Part shown: piece after piece, positions 1-9,285 of the stretch
How positions within the stretch are numbered: the stretch's first letter is position 1
How the letters are laid out: each line of letters opens with the position of its first letter
Source: Candidatus Hydrogenedentota bacterium
GTDB lineage: Bacteria > Hydrogenedentota > Hydrogenedentia > Hydrogenedentales > CAILVY01
NCBI GenBank assembly: GCA_029565395.1
Contig: JAKQOG010000003.1
Location: 1 to 33,310 of the forward strand
DNA length: 33,310 nucleotides
Reading direction: 5' to 3'
Made by a program: the position numbers and the translations under genes
Notes under the pieces: generated by a model
What the model was told of the DNA's origin: nothing
What the model saw: the letters and a program-made list of their open reading frames with translations, nothing else
Databases searched by the model: none

Positions 1-678
1 GACCCCATGGGATTGACGGTGGTCTCCCTTGCCCTTCTGGATCCTGTGTCCATGGCGGAAAGCATGGGCGAATTGCCCGGAGAAGTCACCAGCAAAGTAA
101 CCTCGCTCAAAATTATCGGGGAAGGCGGCACGGAAATAAACGCCGAGGTCGTATTACGCGATAAGGATTTCGGTTTGGCCTTTGTACGTCCCGTGGACAA
201 ACCCAAGAGCGCGCTTCCCTGCATTGATATAAATAGCACGGGCAAACCCCAGGTTCTGGATATGGTCGTTATTATTACGCAGCTCAGTCAGGTGGCCCGG
301 CGCGCGCATTCAGTCTTGTTGGAAAGAGTTGAGACGGTCGTGGAAAAACCCCGGACCTATTATATCCTTGGACAGCATCGCGCGGAGGATATCCTCTCTT
401 CGCCGGTGTTCACCCTTGACGGAAAGCTTGTGGGATTCGGCGCCATGCGCGTTGTAAAAAGCAGACAGGACGCCATGCGCCAGCGGGACAATATGCTGGT
501 GACGGTTGTGGCCGCGGAGGACATTAAAGACGCCGCGGCGCATGTGCCGCCTCTGGGCGCGAAAGTGAATGAAAGCGAAAGCAAAGCCGGGAAGCCCGCA
601 CCGGCGGAGGATGCTTCCGATTCAGAAACAAAAAAGAAAGCAAATCCCAACGAAATTACTCTCCCCTCAGAAAAGTAA
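1..678 (+). CDS. Degenerate trypsin-like (HtrA-fold) protein, 5' partial
   Basis: The frame is open to the window edge, so the true start probably lies upstream; an ATG at position 7 is possible but lacks a visible ribosome site. The pattern resembles a chymotrypsin/HtrA fold: a strand-rich opening (GLTVVSLALLDP) where the active-site His would sit, an Asp-region motif (DKDFGLAFVRP), and a C-terminal SSPVFTLDGKLVGFG stretch that mimics the GNSGGPL...G.VVG serine loop. The His is not visible and the Gly-Asn-Ser-Gly-Gly context is lost, so it is probably catalytically dead. The last 50 residues are charged and low-complexity. It ends 2 bp from the convergent SGNH gene. The fold assignment rests on motif shape only. 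Confidence 0.55.
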   Translation, partial: DPMGLTVVSLALLDPVSMAESMGELPGEVTSKVTSLKIIGEGGTEINAEVVLRDKDFGLAFVRPVDKPKSALPCIDINSTGKPQVLDMVVIITQLSQVARRAHSVLLERVETVVEKPRTYYILGQHRAEDILSSPVFTLDGKLVGFGAMRVVKSRQDAMRQRDNMLVTVVAAEDIKDAAAHVPPLGAKVNESESKAGKPAPAEDASDSETKKKANPNEITLPSEK

Positions 679-680
679 TC

Positions 681-2369
681 TTAATGCATCAGGCCTTTTG
701 AGGGAAAATACTCCAAGGTCAGGTAGTCCCTGAGACATTTCGCAATGACGTGGTTGCCTGCCGGAGTTGGATGGCCGTTTACCGGATAAAAAATTTCCGT
801 TATGCGATATTCATAATGAAGCAGTGCATCGACAATATAAATATTGCGGATGTCCTCCTGAGCCAGAAAATTCATTGCCTTTCGAATAGCCAGAAACCGC
901 TCGAATTGCTGCGACCCCCCGCGTCCTTTTGACATGGTATCCCATAATTCCCGGCTGATTTCCTCATGACTCGGGATGCAGTAAACGGCGAAATCAATTC
1001 CTCGTTTACGGCAGTCGTTGGCTATTATACGCATGTATGCTTCAAAAAGAGACCATCCCTCACTCAATTCCGGATACATTTCCAATCGATTCACATCGAG
1101 ACTCGGCGCCCCTTCATCCGGGGCGGTCAGATCGAGTTGAGGGAAGGGGGGAAAGAACCGGCATTCCGATAAGAATTCAGCAATCATGCCCTGTGTGCCC
1201 ATGAGATACATCGCGGTGGCGTAGGCCTTGGAATGCTCGGTCACCCACCGATCGATTCTACAGGGCAGTTCGCTCTGACGGCGGAGAATATTGACGATTT
1301 TATGCCCGGTGGACGCGTAGGCCCGAAGGCTTTTGCCCACGGAGTTCATGCAATCATCAATGTCGTTTATCAGAAAACACTGCAGAATCACGAGATCCGG
1401 ATTCAGCGCCAGGCCGCGTTTTAATAACATGCCCCGTTCCTGCAGGGGGCCGGCCCCATTCATTCCCCCGTTGATTATCGTGATGCGTTTTGCAATCCGT
1501 TCTTTGGCCAGGAGATCTTCAAGCTGCCGCGATATAGTGGCTTCGAGAGGAACCGCGTGACCCATGGTGACGGAGTCGCCCAACAGCAATACTCTGAATT
1601 CATCGGGGGACTTGGGGCCATATTCCCGATCTCGGAATCCTTGCCGGGAGATATCATAGGCAATGTCCGATGTTTTCGCAGGAGACAGGGGAACGGAATA
1701 GGTGACTTGGGCGCCGGGTTTAAGCAGAAAAATATAGTCGGGGTCGGGGTCGTATAAGCCGGTGGCCGCCGGGGGGCAATTGACGAACAGGCGGCATCCA
1801 ATTTCTACAATGGCGGCGGAAAGGATAATCGACAGTATGCACAATCCCGTGGTGGCAAGGGAGGTCCGCAGAGATTGGGTCCAGGGTTTTGCAGGGAGGG
1901 GGATTGACCAAAATGTCCATGCCAGCAAAACCAGGTTAATAGCCGTCAGGAGTGGCGAAAATCCTTTAAAGGTCAGGAGCATGATTGCGGCAAGGAGTAG
2001 TAGAAATTTCAGGAGGAGGGAGTATCTTGTTAGGCTGGAATCTTGGATCGGCGCAGGCGCATTCCGCCGAAGAACCCGTTTCTGCCACACAAATATGGTC
2101 ACTGAGGCCAGCATCGCGAGGTAATATATGAGACTTGCATTCGCCCAGGAGGGCATTATTCCACGGTGAGAGAACTGGACGGCGGCAAAGGTCCATGCCA
2201 TAAGCACAAACGTCAGGTAGGTATCCGCGGCGGCAAGAATCAGGAATAGCACTACCGCGCCGGGCATCGTCCCCTGCGGCCAACCGGCATATAAAATCAT
2301 GGCGAGCGTCAGCATCATGACTCGCAATAAAATAACGCCATACTCGCGCATGGATTTCAGAGGTTTCAT
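681..2369 (-). CDS. SGNH/GDSL hydrolase with N-terminal membrane domain
   Basis: A protein of about 560 residues. The first ~190 residues hold about six hydrophobic segments. The rest is an extracytoplasmic-type SGNH hydrolase: the block I motif LLLGDSVTMG near residue 263 (nucleophile Ser), a block II Gly (NGGMNGAG), a block III-like LINDIDD near 335, and the C-terminal catalytic His in HPTPAGNH near 532. This family includes carbohydrate esterases and polysaccharide O-acyl-modifying enzymes; the substrate is unknown. It is the last gene of an apparent operon with the glycosidase (65-bp gap) and sulfatase upstream, so glycan de-esterification is a reasonable guess. No good Shine-Dalgarno precedes the ATG; instead TATACT sits 7 nt upstream, and a later Met (2351) is an alternative start. 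Confidence 0.8.
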   Translation of the reverse strand: MKPLKSMREYGVILLRVMMLTLAMILYAGWPQGTMPGAVVLFLILAAADTYLTFVLMAWTFAAVQFSHRGIMPSWANASLIYYLAMLASVTIFVWQKRVLRRNAPAPIQDSSLTRYSLLLKFLLLLAAIMLLTFKGFSPLLTAINLVLLAWTFWSIPLPAKPWTQSLRTSLATTGLCILSIILSAAIVEIGCRLFVNCPPAATGLYDPDPDYIFLLKPGAQVTYSVPLSPAKTSDIAYDISRQGFRDREYGPKSPDEFRVLLLGDSVTMGHAVPLEATISRQLEDLLAKERIAKRITIINGGMNGAGPLQERGMLLKRGLALNPDLVILQCFLINDIDDCMNSVGKSLRAYASTGHKIVNILRRQSELPCRIDRWVTEHSKAYATAMYLMGTQGMIAEFLSECRFFPPFPQLDLTAPDEGAPSLDVNRLEMYPELSEGWSLFEAYMRIIANDCRKRGIDFAVYCIPSHEEISRELWDTMSKGRGGSQQFERFLAIRKAMNFLAQEDIRNIYIVDALLHYEYRITEIFYPVNGHPTPAGNHVIAKCLRDYLTLEYFPSKGLMH

Positions 2370-2434
2370 GGGCGGAAGTATAGCACATGGTCTGGGGGAG
2401 AGAAAGACGGTAATATCGCCGATTTTGACTGTTT

Positions 2435-4378
2435 TTATGGTTCTTTCAGCAGCACGGGCCGTAACAGCCGCGCACGCATGACAGGTTCCCGCAGAAGAGC
2501 CGCCTGCAGGAAGGAAAAACTGTAGGTGAGATGCCCTTCATAACCGCAGGTATTGCCCTCCCAGTCGAAGAACTCCGCACCTTTGGGGTAGGTATCAATG
2601 ACACCATTCTGGAATGCCCCGCCGTTTGGGAACACACCGCGTTTTTGGCGGTCCAGCATGGAGTTCAGTATTCGGTCCCCTTTTTCTTTTTCATCCACGA
2701 TGTAGAGTGCGGTCATGAAATGCACCGCATCGCTTACACAGCATCCTCCGTTAAGATACTTGCCAAAGGTGTCGGCGCCATCCTCGCGTTCGGGTGCGCC
2801 GCAGATCGTCGCGGCAGGCTTGCCCGGCTTGGGCTGCAAATAATCGCCTTTCCGCACCGGCACAAGGGTCACCGGCACCCCGATCTCAAATCGTGTGAAA
2901 CCAACCGCTTCGATTTTTTCCCACAGGCGAAGCAGGATTTCGCGTGCCGCTTGTTTTTCCACCAAGCCATATTCAACGGCCAACGCATTGATCATGGGAG
3001 AGGCAAGATTATGCATTTCTCCGTCTTCGCTCTTCCACCACGCAATCCATCCGGTGGCGGGATCAAATAGCGTAGAGAAAAACACCGCTTTCAACCGGTC
3101 CGCCAATTGGGTGTAGTGGGCTTGTTGTTCTTTGCGTTCCAGCTTCTTCTCCAAATCCGCAAGACACCGCCAGGCGCGGTAGGTCAGTTCGTTGCTGTAA
3201 GCGTCTTTGAATCCTGCATTGATGGTGTCATAGGCGGAAGCGCTTCGCGCGGGATCAACCAGTGAACCATAATTCCCGCTGTGGGTGCATTCCACCAGGC
3301 CATCTCCGTCGGTATCGCGTTTAGCAAGATAGTCCGCGATGAATTCCAGGCGTTCGATACGCTGACGGAGCCAATCGAGGTCGGTAGTGGACTCGACATA
3401 GTCCCATGCGGCGATAAGCGGGCTGGCGTTGGCGTCGAGCATGTCACCGTAGTCCCAATAGGCCACGACCTCACCTGTGGGACGGGTTTTATGAAGAATC
3501 CAATAGTCCACCGTGCGGCGCACATGGGCGGCGAGGGAAATTTCCGGAGTCACATTGGGAGTAAAGAATGCCTGGTCCGCGTAGAGATGAATCAGACAGC
3601 TTACCGGATCGCTGATGACATTATTAGAGAGAATTCCGGGTGGTGCGCTGAAGGAACGGGTTTGATCACCCCAGCGCGCGCTGGGCTGGAGAATATTGAA
3701 CCACCCGCGGCGAATATCCCGCCATAAGGCCTCATTGGTGAATCCTTTTGGGATCGGCAGCCAGGCGGGTTCGAATTTCAGCGTGAGAGGTTTGTTTTCG
3801 CCGGACAGGGCAAGGTCGATTATGACATCCACTGTGTGATCGGCGCGGCTGCCCTCGATCCGCCCTTTCAAAGCTGCCTGATCCGGGCTGCTAACCAGGA
3901 TCTGTCCAAAATCCGGCGCGCAGAGAAGAATGGGCAAACTAAAACTCCCATCCTCATTCCACGCGGCGGGAAATACCGTGGTGGCGGCTGCGCGTGCGTC
4001 AAACGGGAAAAAGAGCCGCGTATCAGCCGCGTTTTCACCGGAAAACCGCATTGTCATGCGGTCAATGTCACATTCGATGTCCCAGGTGATTTCCGGTTTG
4101 TGCAAGAGGTAGCGGAAGGCCTTTTCAGAGAGTTTTTTCTTTTGGGACGGTTTGGGCGATTTCCAATTCCCGTTTTTTTCAACTTGAAGCACAACAGGGG
4201 CGCGCAGAAGATTCATGGTTGCGCGGGTCCCGCCTTCCGTATCCCAACTCACGTATGAGAGAGCAGCCTGTTCCGATTCTGATTGGATGCGCAATATGCT
4301 GCTTGATTCTTGATTGGGTGCGCCCTGTGCGGAGAGTTCGATCATCATAAAAATCGTAAGACATTGAACATGTGACAT
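2435..4378 (-). CDS. Six-hairpin (alpha/alpha toroid) glycosidase-like protein
   Basis: A 647-residue protein with a short hydrophobic N-terminus resembling a weak signal peptide (cut near SAQG-AP). An N-terminal beta-rich region (~30-220) precedes a long helical region with aromatic/acidic motifs typical of (alpha/alpha)6 glycosidases, such as YWDYGDML, DTDGDGLVECTHSGNYGS, DAYSNELTYRAWRCLADLE and the late GGCCVSDAVHFMTALY and FDWEGNTCGYEGHLTYSFSF. The overall look is that of rhamnosidase/amylo-glucosidase-clan proteins (GH78/GH63/GH15-like), but I cannot assign a family or substrate. GGAAG lies about 7 nt before the ATG. The start is 13 bp from the sulfatase stop, so translation is probably coupled and both likely act on one exported glycan. 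Confidence 0.75.
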   Translation of the reverse strand: MSHVQCLTIFMMIELSAQGAPNQESSSILRIQSESEQAALSYVSWDTEGGTRATMNLLRAPVVLQVEKNGNWKSPKPSQKKKLSEKAFRYLLHKPEITWDIECDIDRMTMRFSGENAADTRLFFPFDARAAATTVFPAAWNEDGSFSLPILLCAPDFGQILVSSPDQAALKGRIEGSRADHTVDVIIDLALSGENKPLTLKFEPAWLPIPKGFTNEALWRDIRRGWFNILQPSARWGDQTRSFSAPPGILSNNVISDPVSCLIHLYADQAFFTPNVTPEISLAAHVRRTVDYWILHKTRPTGEVVAYWDYGDMLDANASPLIAAWDYVESTTDLDWLRQRIERLEFIADYLAKRDTDGDGLVECTHSGNYGSLVDPARSASAYDTINAGFKDAYSNELTYRAWRCLADLEKKLERKEQQAHYTQLADRLKAVFFSTLFDPATGWIAWWKSEDGEMHNLASPMINALAVEYGLVEKQAAREILLRLWEKIEAVGFTRFEIGVPVTLVPVRKGDYLQPKPGKPAATICGAPEREDGADTFGKYLNGGCCVSDAVHFMTALYIVDEKEKGDRILNSMLDRQKRGVFPNGGAFQNGVIDTYPKGAEFFDWEGNTCGYEGHLTYSFSFLQAALLREPVMRARLLRPVLLKEP

Positions 4379-4391
4379 AGCGTCTTCCTAT

Positions 4392-6068
4392 TTACTGTTT
4401 CCAGAGTGTCACGCATTGTGGACCTGTGCATGATGCCGATATCTCCAATTTTCCATCACCCGCCGGGAGATTCTTGACAGCGAATTTCCATACAGCAGTA
4501 TTGGCGGCAAGAGTTTCTTTTATTTCAACGCCATTCACGCGGAAGCAGGCCTCGCGTGGTTTGTCGCTGGCGGGAAATTCGGCACTGATGTCATAGGCGC
4601 CGTCATTTGCCACGTGTACGGCCCAATAGCCGGTACTCCCATCGTGCCAGCCTTCCGCGCCGCGCCAGTCCTGCCGCGTCAAAACAACCGGATTTTCATG
4701 GGGCGTTCCGATATAGATGAGCGGCGGAGCATACCCGCGTACAGCGCCAACATCCTTAAACCAGGCATCATAGCGTTCCCGCAGGGCAACGGCAATGTCG
4801 GGATGATCCTTGGCAATATCCTTTTCTTCTCCAGGATCATGTTCAAGATCGTAGAGTTCTTTTCCGTTGATCAATTTGTATTTTTGAGTCAATGCCGCAC
4901 AGTTCGTATAAGGTTTCGGTTCATCTCCCCGGTGCCATTGGAAAAACAGCGTGCGATCAGGCCAATCGCGTGTGTGGGTGTCCATTAGGGGCAACAGACT
5001 TTTTCCGTCCAAGTTCACTCCTTCCGGTGCGGCTGCTCCGCATACGTCAAGCAATGTAGGGAAAATGTCGATGTGGGCCGCAATGCGGTCGATGTCCAAT
5101 GGCGTCTTACACCGTTCCGGCCAGCGAATGAAACAGGGCACGCGAATTCCCCCTTCATATACGGTGCCTTTGGAACCGCGCATCCCGGCATTGTATCGGG
5201 TTATACCCTTGGGAATGGCCGAACCGTTGTCCGTAATAAAAATCACGATGGTAGTTTCCGCCAAACGTAAACGGTCCAAGGTGTCCAACACTTTCCCCAC
5301 ATTTTCATCCATATTGGTGATCATGCCGTAAAACTTGGCGGTTTTTTCCGGTATCCCTTTCGCCAGATAAGGGGCCGCATAGCGCTCGTCAACGATAAGC
5401 GGTTCGTGCGGCGCGTTATAGGCAAGATACACAAAAAACGGATTGGCCTTGTTTTTCTCGATGTATTCTACTGCGGCGGTGGTGAAGATATCGGAGCAAT
5501 AGCCCTTGACCTGAACATCTTCCCCGTTGTGCTTGAGGAAAGGATCGAAATAGGTGTTGTTACGGGGTTCAGAGGGCTGGCAGATGCCTCCGCCCTTATG
5601 CACCAGGGATTCCTGAAAGCCCTGATCCATCGCGCGCATGGGGTAATTATCCCCAAGATGCCACTTGCCGAAAATACCTGTTCGATATCCTTGGGCGGAT
5701 AGTGCTTCCGCCAGCGTCACCTCCTCCGGATACATCATCGAACGCCCCTGGTAGGTGTCCACGATGCCGGTCCGGTAATTATACCGTCCGGTCATGAGAC
5801 TGGAACGTGTCGGGCTGCATACGGGGCATACATGGAAACGTGTGAAGCGGATGCTTTGTGCGTAAAGACGATCCAGATTGGGGGTCTGGATATCGGGATT
5901 GCCATGACACGCCATATCGCCGTAGCCTTGGTCATCCGTAAGGATCAGGATGATGTTGGGTCTTCGTGGGGCAGAGATTTTTTCACCGGTAACACACGCG
6001 CCAAGGGGCAACGCCACGGCGGTGGACAGGGCGGTCTTTAGAAATCTTCTGCGGTTGGAAGTGTTCAT
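4392..6068 (-). CDS. Tat-exported lipoprotein sulfatase (type I, formylglycine)
   Basis: A 558-residue alkaline-phosphatase-superfamily sulfatase. The N-terminus has a twin-arginine motif (NRRRFLK) and a lipobox-like LGAC, suggesting Tat export followed by lipidation. The metal-binding NIILILTDDQGYGD begins near residue 38. The signature CSPTR (within PVCSPTRSSLMTGR) carries the Cys converted to formylglycine, followed by the GKWHLG motif. The C-terminal ~80 residues form an extra beta-rich domain like that of GALNS-type sulfatases. It hydrolyses sulfate esters, probably on a polysaccharide. The start is supported by AGGAG 8 nt upstream. It heads the minus-strand operon with the glycosidase and SGNH hydrolase, facing away from the FAD-oxidoreductase genes. 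The anaerobic or aerobic maturase needed is not in the window. Confidence 0.93.
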   Translation of the reverse strand: MNTSNRRRFLKTALSTAVALPLGACVTGEKISAPRRPNIILILTDDQGYGDMACHGNPDIQTPNLDRLYAQSIRFTRFHVCPVCSPTRSSLMTGRYNYRTGIVDTYQGRSMMYPEEVTLAEALSAQGYRTGIFGKWHLGDNYPMRAMDQGFQESLVHKGGGICQPSEPRNNTYFDPFLKHNGEDVQVKGYCSDIFTTAAVEYIEKNKANPFFVYLAYNAPHEPLIVDERYAAPYLAKGIPEKTAKFYGMITNMDENVGKVLDTLDRLRLAETTIVIFITDNGSAIPKGITRYNAGMRGSKGTVYEGGIRVPCFIRWPERCKTPLDIDRIAAHIDIFPTLLDVCGAAAPEGVNLDGKSLLPLMDTHTRDWPDRTLFFQWHRGDEPKPYTNCAALTQKYKLINGKELYDLEHDPGEEKDIAKDHPDIAVALRERYDAWFKDVGAVRGYAPPLIYIGTPHENPVVLTRQDWRGAEGWHDGSTGYWAVHVANDGAYDISAEFPASDKPREACFRVNGVEIKETLAANTAVWKFAVKNLPAGDGKLEISASCTGPQCVTLWKQ

Positions 6069-6110
6069 GTAAGCGCTCCTTTCCTTGGGCGATGAAAATA
6101 CTCATGAGGC

Positions 6111-6125
6111 ATACCGTCAGGGTAT
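6111..6125. promoter_or_regulatory. Inverted repeat in divergent promoter region (possible operator)
   Basis: ATACC-gtcag-GGTAT, a perfect 5-bp dyad, lies between the divergent sulfatase (minus) and membrane protein (plus). On the minus strand it overlaps a weak promoter-like TTGCAT-18-TACTAT. A role as operator is inference; no regulator gene is adjacent. Confidence 0.3.
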
Positions 6126-6224
6126 AGTAGAAGCTAAGGATGACTTTATGCAAAATGGAGGTATGCAGCGAGCCCATTGCGGTTGGCAGCGATTCTGTGT
6201 AGAGACGAGATCGAGGATGTGTAT

Positions 6225-6725
6225 ATGTCAAACGATCCAAAGTATCAATTAAGACTTCTGTTTTACAAATGGATGCTCTGCAATGCAATAATAACCTTTT
6301 TGATGCCTGTGTTTTTCTCTGTTATTTTGGATCTATTTTGCAACGGTGGCTATGCAGCGGTTTGGGCCGATTTAGACGTTATCAAATGTGGAATACCCAA
6401 TGTAATCCCCTCCTTCTATATCAATATTTGGATATTTCTGCGGATGATTTCACTTGAGAAAAAGAATCTATCCGCGCAACAGATGCAAAAACTAAAGACG
6501 GAATCTAAAACAGCATCTATTTGTTTCTTGGGATTTTTAGGTTTTGTGAATTTTACGTTATGGCTTGGCATTCACACTGGCGCGCCTGGTTCATCCACAA
6601 ATGTGATCGCGTATGTATTTATTCCGTTTTTCTTTCTGCCAATAACAATCGTGTGTATTGTTATTGGTGCATTTTCTGGTTGGTATGCCGCATATAAATG
6701 CAAAGATTCTATCAAAGCGGAATAG
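6225..6725 (+). CDS. Small four-helix membrane protein, unknown function
   Basis: A 166-residue protein. The ATG at 6225 is preferred over an upstream in-frame ATG (6177) because GAGG lies about 8 nt before it. Four hydrophobic segments are visible: near residues 15-37 (LCNAIITFLMPVFFSVIL), 55-72, 96-115 and 127-150. A short charged loop lies between the second and third (SLEKKNLSAQQMQKLKTESK). It has no motif I recognise. The gene is clearly AT-richer than everything around it, hinting at a separate origin. It lies 24 bp upstream of the FAD oxidoreductase and may be co-transcribed with it. Confidence 0.65.
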   Translation: MSNDPKYQLRLLFYKWMLCNAIITFLMPVFFSVILDLFCNGGYAAVWADLDVIKCGIPNVIPSFYINIWIFLRMISLEKKNLSAQQMQKLKTESKTASICFLGFLGFVNFTLWLGIHTGAPGSSTNVIAYVFIPFFFLPITIVCIVIGAFSGWYAAYKCKDSIKAE

Positions 6726-6749
6726 AACTTCATAAAGAGGATTTGACGT

Positions 6750-8627
6750 ATGAAATATTCTCGGCGGGATTTTGTATTGGCTTCTGGCGGAGTGGTTTTA
6801 GGCGCCTCTGTGCTGGGGGCGGATGAACCGCTGCCAACTCAGGAAGAACAGGCTCGTTATTCAGTAAAAACAGTGCAGATCGATGTGCTGGTGGCGGGCG
6901 GAGGTTTGGCCGGAGTATGTGCGGCTATTGCCGCCGCGCGAAATGGCGCATCGGTGATCTTCGTGCAGGATCGTTCGCGGCTGGGCGGCAATTCCAGCAG
7001 TGAAATCCGTATGCATGTATGCGGCGCGAATCATTCCAAGGCCCTGGCGCGTTGGCGCGAGACAGGCCTGATAGAAGAACTCAAACTCACTGAGGCGGCG
7101 GCAAATCCGCAACGCTCGTTTCATGTTTGGGACTTGATTTTGTACGATAAAGTGGTCTCCGAGCCGAATATCACCTTGCTGCTGGATACGGCGATCATTG
7201 AGGCGTCCCTGGAAGGAGATCGTATCGCAAAGGCCATCGCGATCAGTCCGCTGCTCGAAGCGCGCTATGAGATTGAAGCGAAATTCTTCATTGACTGCAC
7301 GGGCGATGGGAAATTGGCGGCTGCGGCAGGGGCCAAGTATATGCGGGGCCGCGAGGGGCGCGAGGTCTATGGAGAATCCCTCGCCCCGGAACAAAGTGAT
7401 GCGAAAACCATGGGCAACAGCTTGATGTTCTTCGCAAAGCGCCATGATCAGCCTATGCCGTTCACGCCGCCGGCCTGGGCGCGGAAATTTACCCCGGAAG
7501 ATTTTAAACATCGTTCGATTCATTCCTGGGAATATGGGTATTGGTGGATTGAATGGGGGGGAGAGCTGGACACCATCAGTGATAATCAGCAGATTCGCCA
7601 CGAACTTATGCGTATATTGCTTGGTGTGTGGGACTATATCAAGAACGGCGGCCAGCATCCTGATTCCGCGAATTGGGCGCTCGATTTCGTCGGTATGATC
7701 CCCGGCAAGCGGGAGAGTCGCCGCATTCTGGGCGAACATGTGATGATTCAACCGGAATTGGAGCGGGCGGAACCCTATCAGGACCGCGTGGCCTATGGCG
7801 GATGGCCCATGGATGACCACCCGCCCGGCGGTATGGACAGCAAGGATCTTAAACCGGCCACACAGATCCATTTTGAGCAACCGTATTCCATACCGCTACG
7901 TTCCCTCTATAGCGTCAACCGTCCCAATTTGCTCATGGCCGGACGCAATATCAGCGCGTCGCATGTCGCTTTTTCCTCCACGCGGGTGATGGCGACTTGC
8001 GCCACGATGGGGCAGGCGGCAGGCACGGCGGCAGCCTATTGTGCAAAGAATCACTGCCTGCCCAAGGATGTCGTGGCGGACGCCAAGCGGATGCAGGCAT
8101 TCCATCAGATTTTGTTGCGGGATGACCAAGCCCTGTTGGGCATTCAAAACGAAGACGAACAGGATCTCGCCCGCACTGCGAAGATTACGTGTTCCGGTGC
8201 AACGCCCGAAGGAAGCGCACAACAGATCATTGATGGCTGGAACCGCGATATCGGCGATGGCCAAACCCATCAATGGCGAGCGGAAATGAGCCGGGGAGAA
8301 CCCTGGATTCAACTGGAATGGGATACCCCCCAACGTCTGCAAACGGTACAAATCACCTTCGATTCCGGCCTGCACCGGCGGCTATTCCTTAGCGGCGAGG
8401 ATAGCGTCTATTTCTCGCAAACGCGCGGCATCCAACCGGAACTTGTGGCCAGTTATACCCTTGAAGCACTTGTGAACGGCAGTTGGAAGACTATCGCCCA
8501 AAACGATGCCAATTATCTTCGTATGGTCCGTCATCGTTTTGATCCAGTTGAAACTAAGGCCCTGCGTATCCGCATCCAACGCACTCACGGTGATTCCCTG
8601 GTGCGTGTTTTTGAAGTTCGGTGTTAG
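6750..8627 (+). CDS. Tat-exported FAD-dependent oxidoreductase with C-terminal beta domain
   Basis: A 625-residue protein. A Tat signal (SRRDFVLASGG) is followed by an FAD-binding Rossmann motif, VLVAGGGLAGVCAAIAAARNGASV, near residues 46-69, and by the GGNSSSEIRM region typical of the FAD_oxidored family (PF12831). A second conserved flavin-contact region is NLLMAGRNISASHVAFSSTRVMATCATMGQAAG. The last ~150 residues (after GIQNEDEQDLAR) look like a discoidin-type beta-sandwich (WIQLEWDTPQRLQTVQITFD). The substrate is unknown; homologues of this type are common beside sulfatases and glycosidases, which fits this neighbourhood. AGAGG lies about 9 nt upstream of the ATG. Periplasmic or cell-surface action is inferred from the Tat signal. 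Confidence 0.88.
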   Translation: MKYSRRDFVLASGGVVLGASVLGADEPLPTQEEQARYSVKTVQIDVLVAGGGLAGVCAAIAAARNGASVIFVQDRSRLGGNSSSEIRMHVCGANHSKALARWRETGLIEELKLTEAAANPQRSFHVWDLILYDKVVSEPNITLLLDTAIIEASLEGDRIAKAIAISPLLEARYEIEAKFFIDCTGDGKLAAAAGAKYMRGREGREVYGESLAPEQSDAKTMGNSLMFFAKRHDQPMPFTPPAWARKFTPEDFKHRSIHSWEYGYWWIEWGGELDTISDNQQIRHELMRILLGVWDYIKNGGQHPDSANWALDFVGMIPGKRESRRILGEHVMIQPELERAEPYQDRVAYGGWPMDDHPPGGMDSKDLKPATQIHFEQPYSIPLRSLYSVNRPNLLMAGRNISASHVAFSSTRVMATCATMGQAAGTAAAYCAKNHCLPKDVVADAKRMQAFHQILLRDDQALLGIQNEDEQDLARTAKITCSGATPEGSAQQIIDGWNRDIGDGQTHQWRAEMSRGEPWIQLEWDTPQRLQTVQITFDSGLHRRLFLSGEDSVYFSQTRGIQPELVASYTLEALVNGSWKTIAQNDANYLRMVRHRFDPVETKALRIRIQRTHGDSLVRVFEVRC

Positions 8628-8770
8628 TAAAAGGATATTTCGTTTTGCTGCGTCCAGTGTAAGGCACTATGAGTTTTGCATTTTGATTGCCAGGAATGAT
8701 TCTATTACCGTACAAACTTCCATGGAGATACATTTCGGAGTAATACCTTCTTATGCGAACAGGATTGATG

Positions 8771-9223
8771 ATGTCCGAGGATTTTCTGGCGCTCTGCCTT
8801 GCACTGTCGGACTACAGGCTTGATACATCATTGAGCGCGATTATTGAACGTGCTGAGCAGTATCAGAAAACGCATAACTGCACACTGATGGGAGTTTCGG
8901 AGGGTAATTTTAGGCACATTCTTGTATTAACACCGCATCTTGAGACAGGTCCGGAAGCCCAATATCATCCGGCTGTCCCTTCAGAGCTTGTTTCCACGAC
9001 ATTGGGTGATGTAGCGGCACGGATTATTGAACAGTTGCGCCCGCGAGCCACGGATACCGATATATGCTGGGTGGGCTTTACTCAACGAGATCGCCCTTCG
9101 CTGCGAAATCGCCGATTCCGCGCCGCATTTGCCGAAGGGAAATATCCGGCGCGGGAAGTTTTACGCGATCTTGTCAAGAGCATTTATGGAAATGATCCAT
9201 TGAGCTGGTTTATACGGCGATAG
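8771..9223 (+). CDS. Conserved-looking hypothetical protein (150 aa)
   Basis: A soluble protein I do not recognise. I chose the ATG at 8771 because AGGA lies 6 nt upstream; the ATGs at 8768 and 8753 are in frame but worse placed. The N-terminal half is mildly acidic and helical. The C-terminal third is basic and Arg-rich (FTQRDRPSLRNRRFRAAFAEGKYPAREVLRDLVKS) and ends in NDPLSWFIRR. It has no signal peptide and no membrane segment. It lies 143 bp after the FAD oxidoreductase and converges on the DUF4190 gene. Confidence 0.6.
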   Translation: MSEDFLALCLALSDYRLDTSLSAIIERAEQYQKTHNCTLMGVSEGNFRHILVLTPHLETGPEAQYHPAVPSELVSTTLGDVAARIIEQLRPRATDTDICWVGFTQRDRPSLRNRRFRAAFAEGKYPAREVLRDLVKSIYGNDPLSWFIRR

Positions 9224-9285
9224 GGACATCGCCTCGCTGAAAAGCAATAATTAACCGTTAAATTATGGATATGTTCATCCGATAC

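Noticed and set aside
6861..7880. 339-codon minus-strand frame within the FAD oxidoreductase gene
   Set aside because: It mirrors codons of a well-supported gene and has no recognisable protein features.
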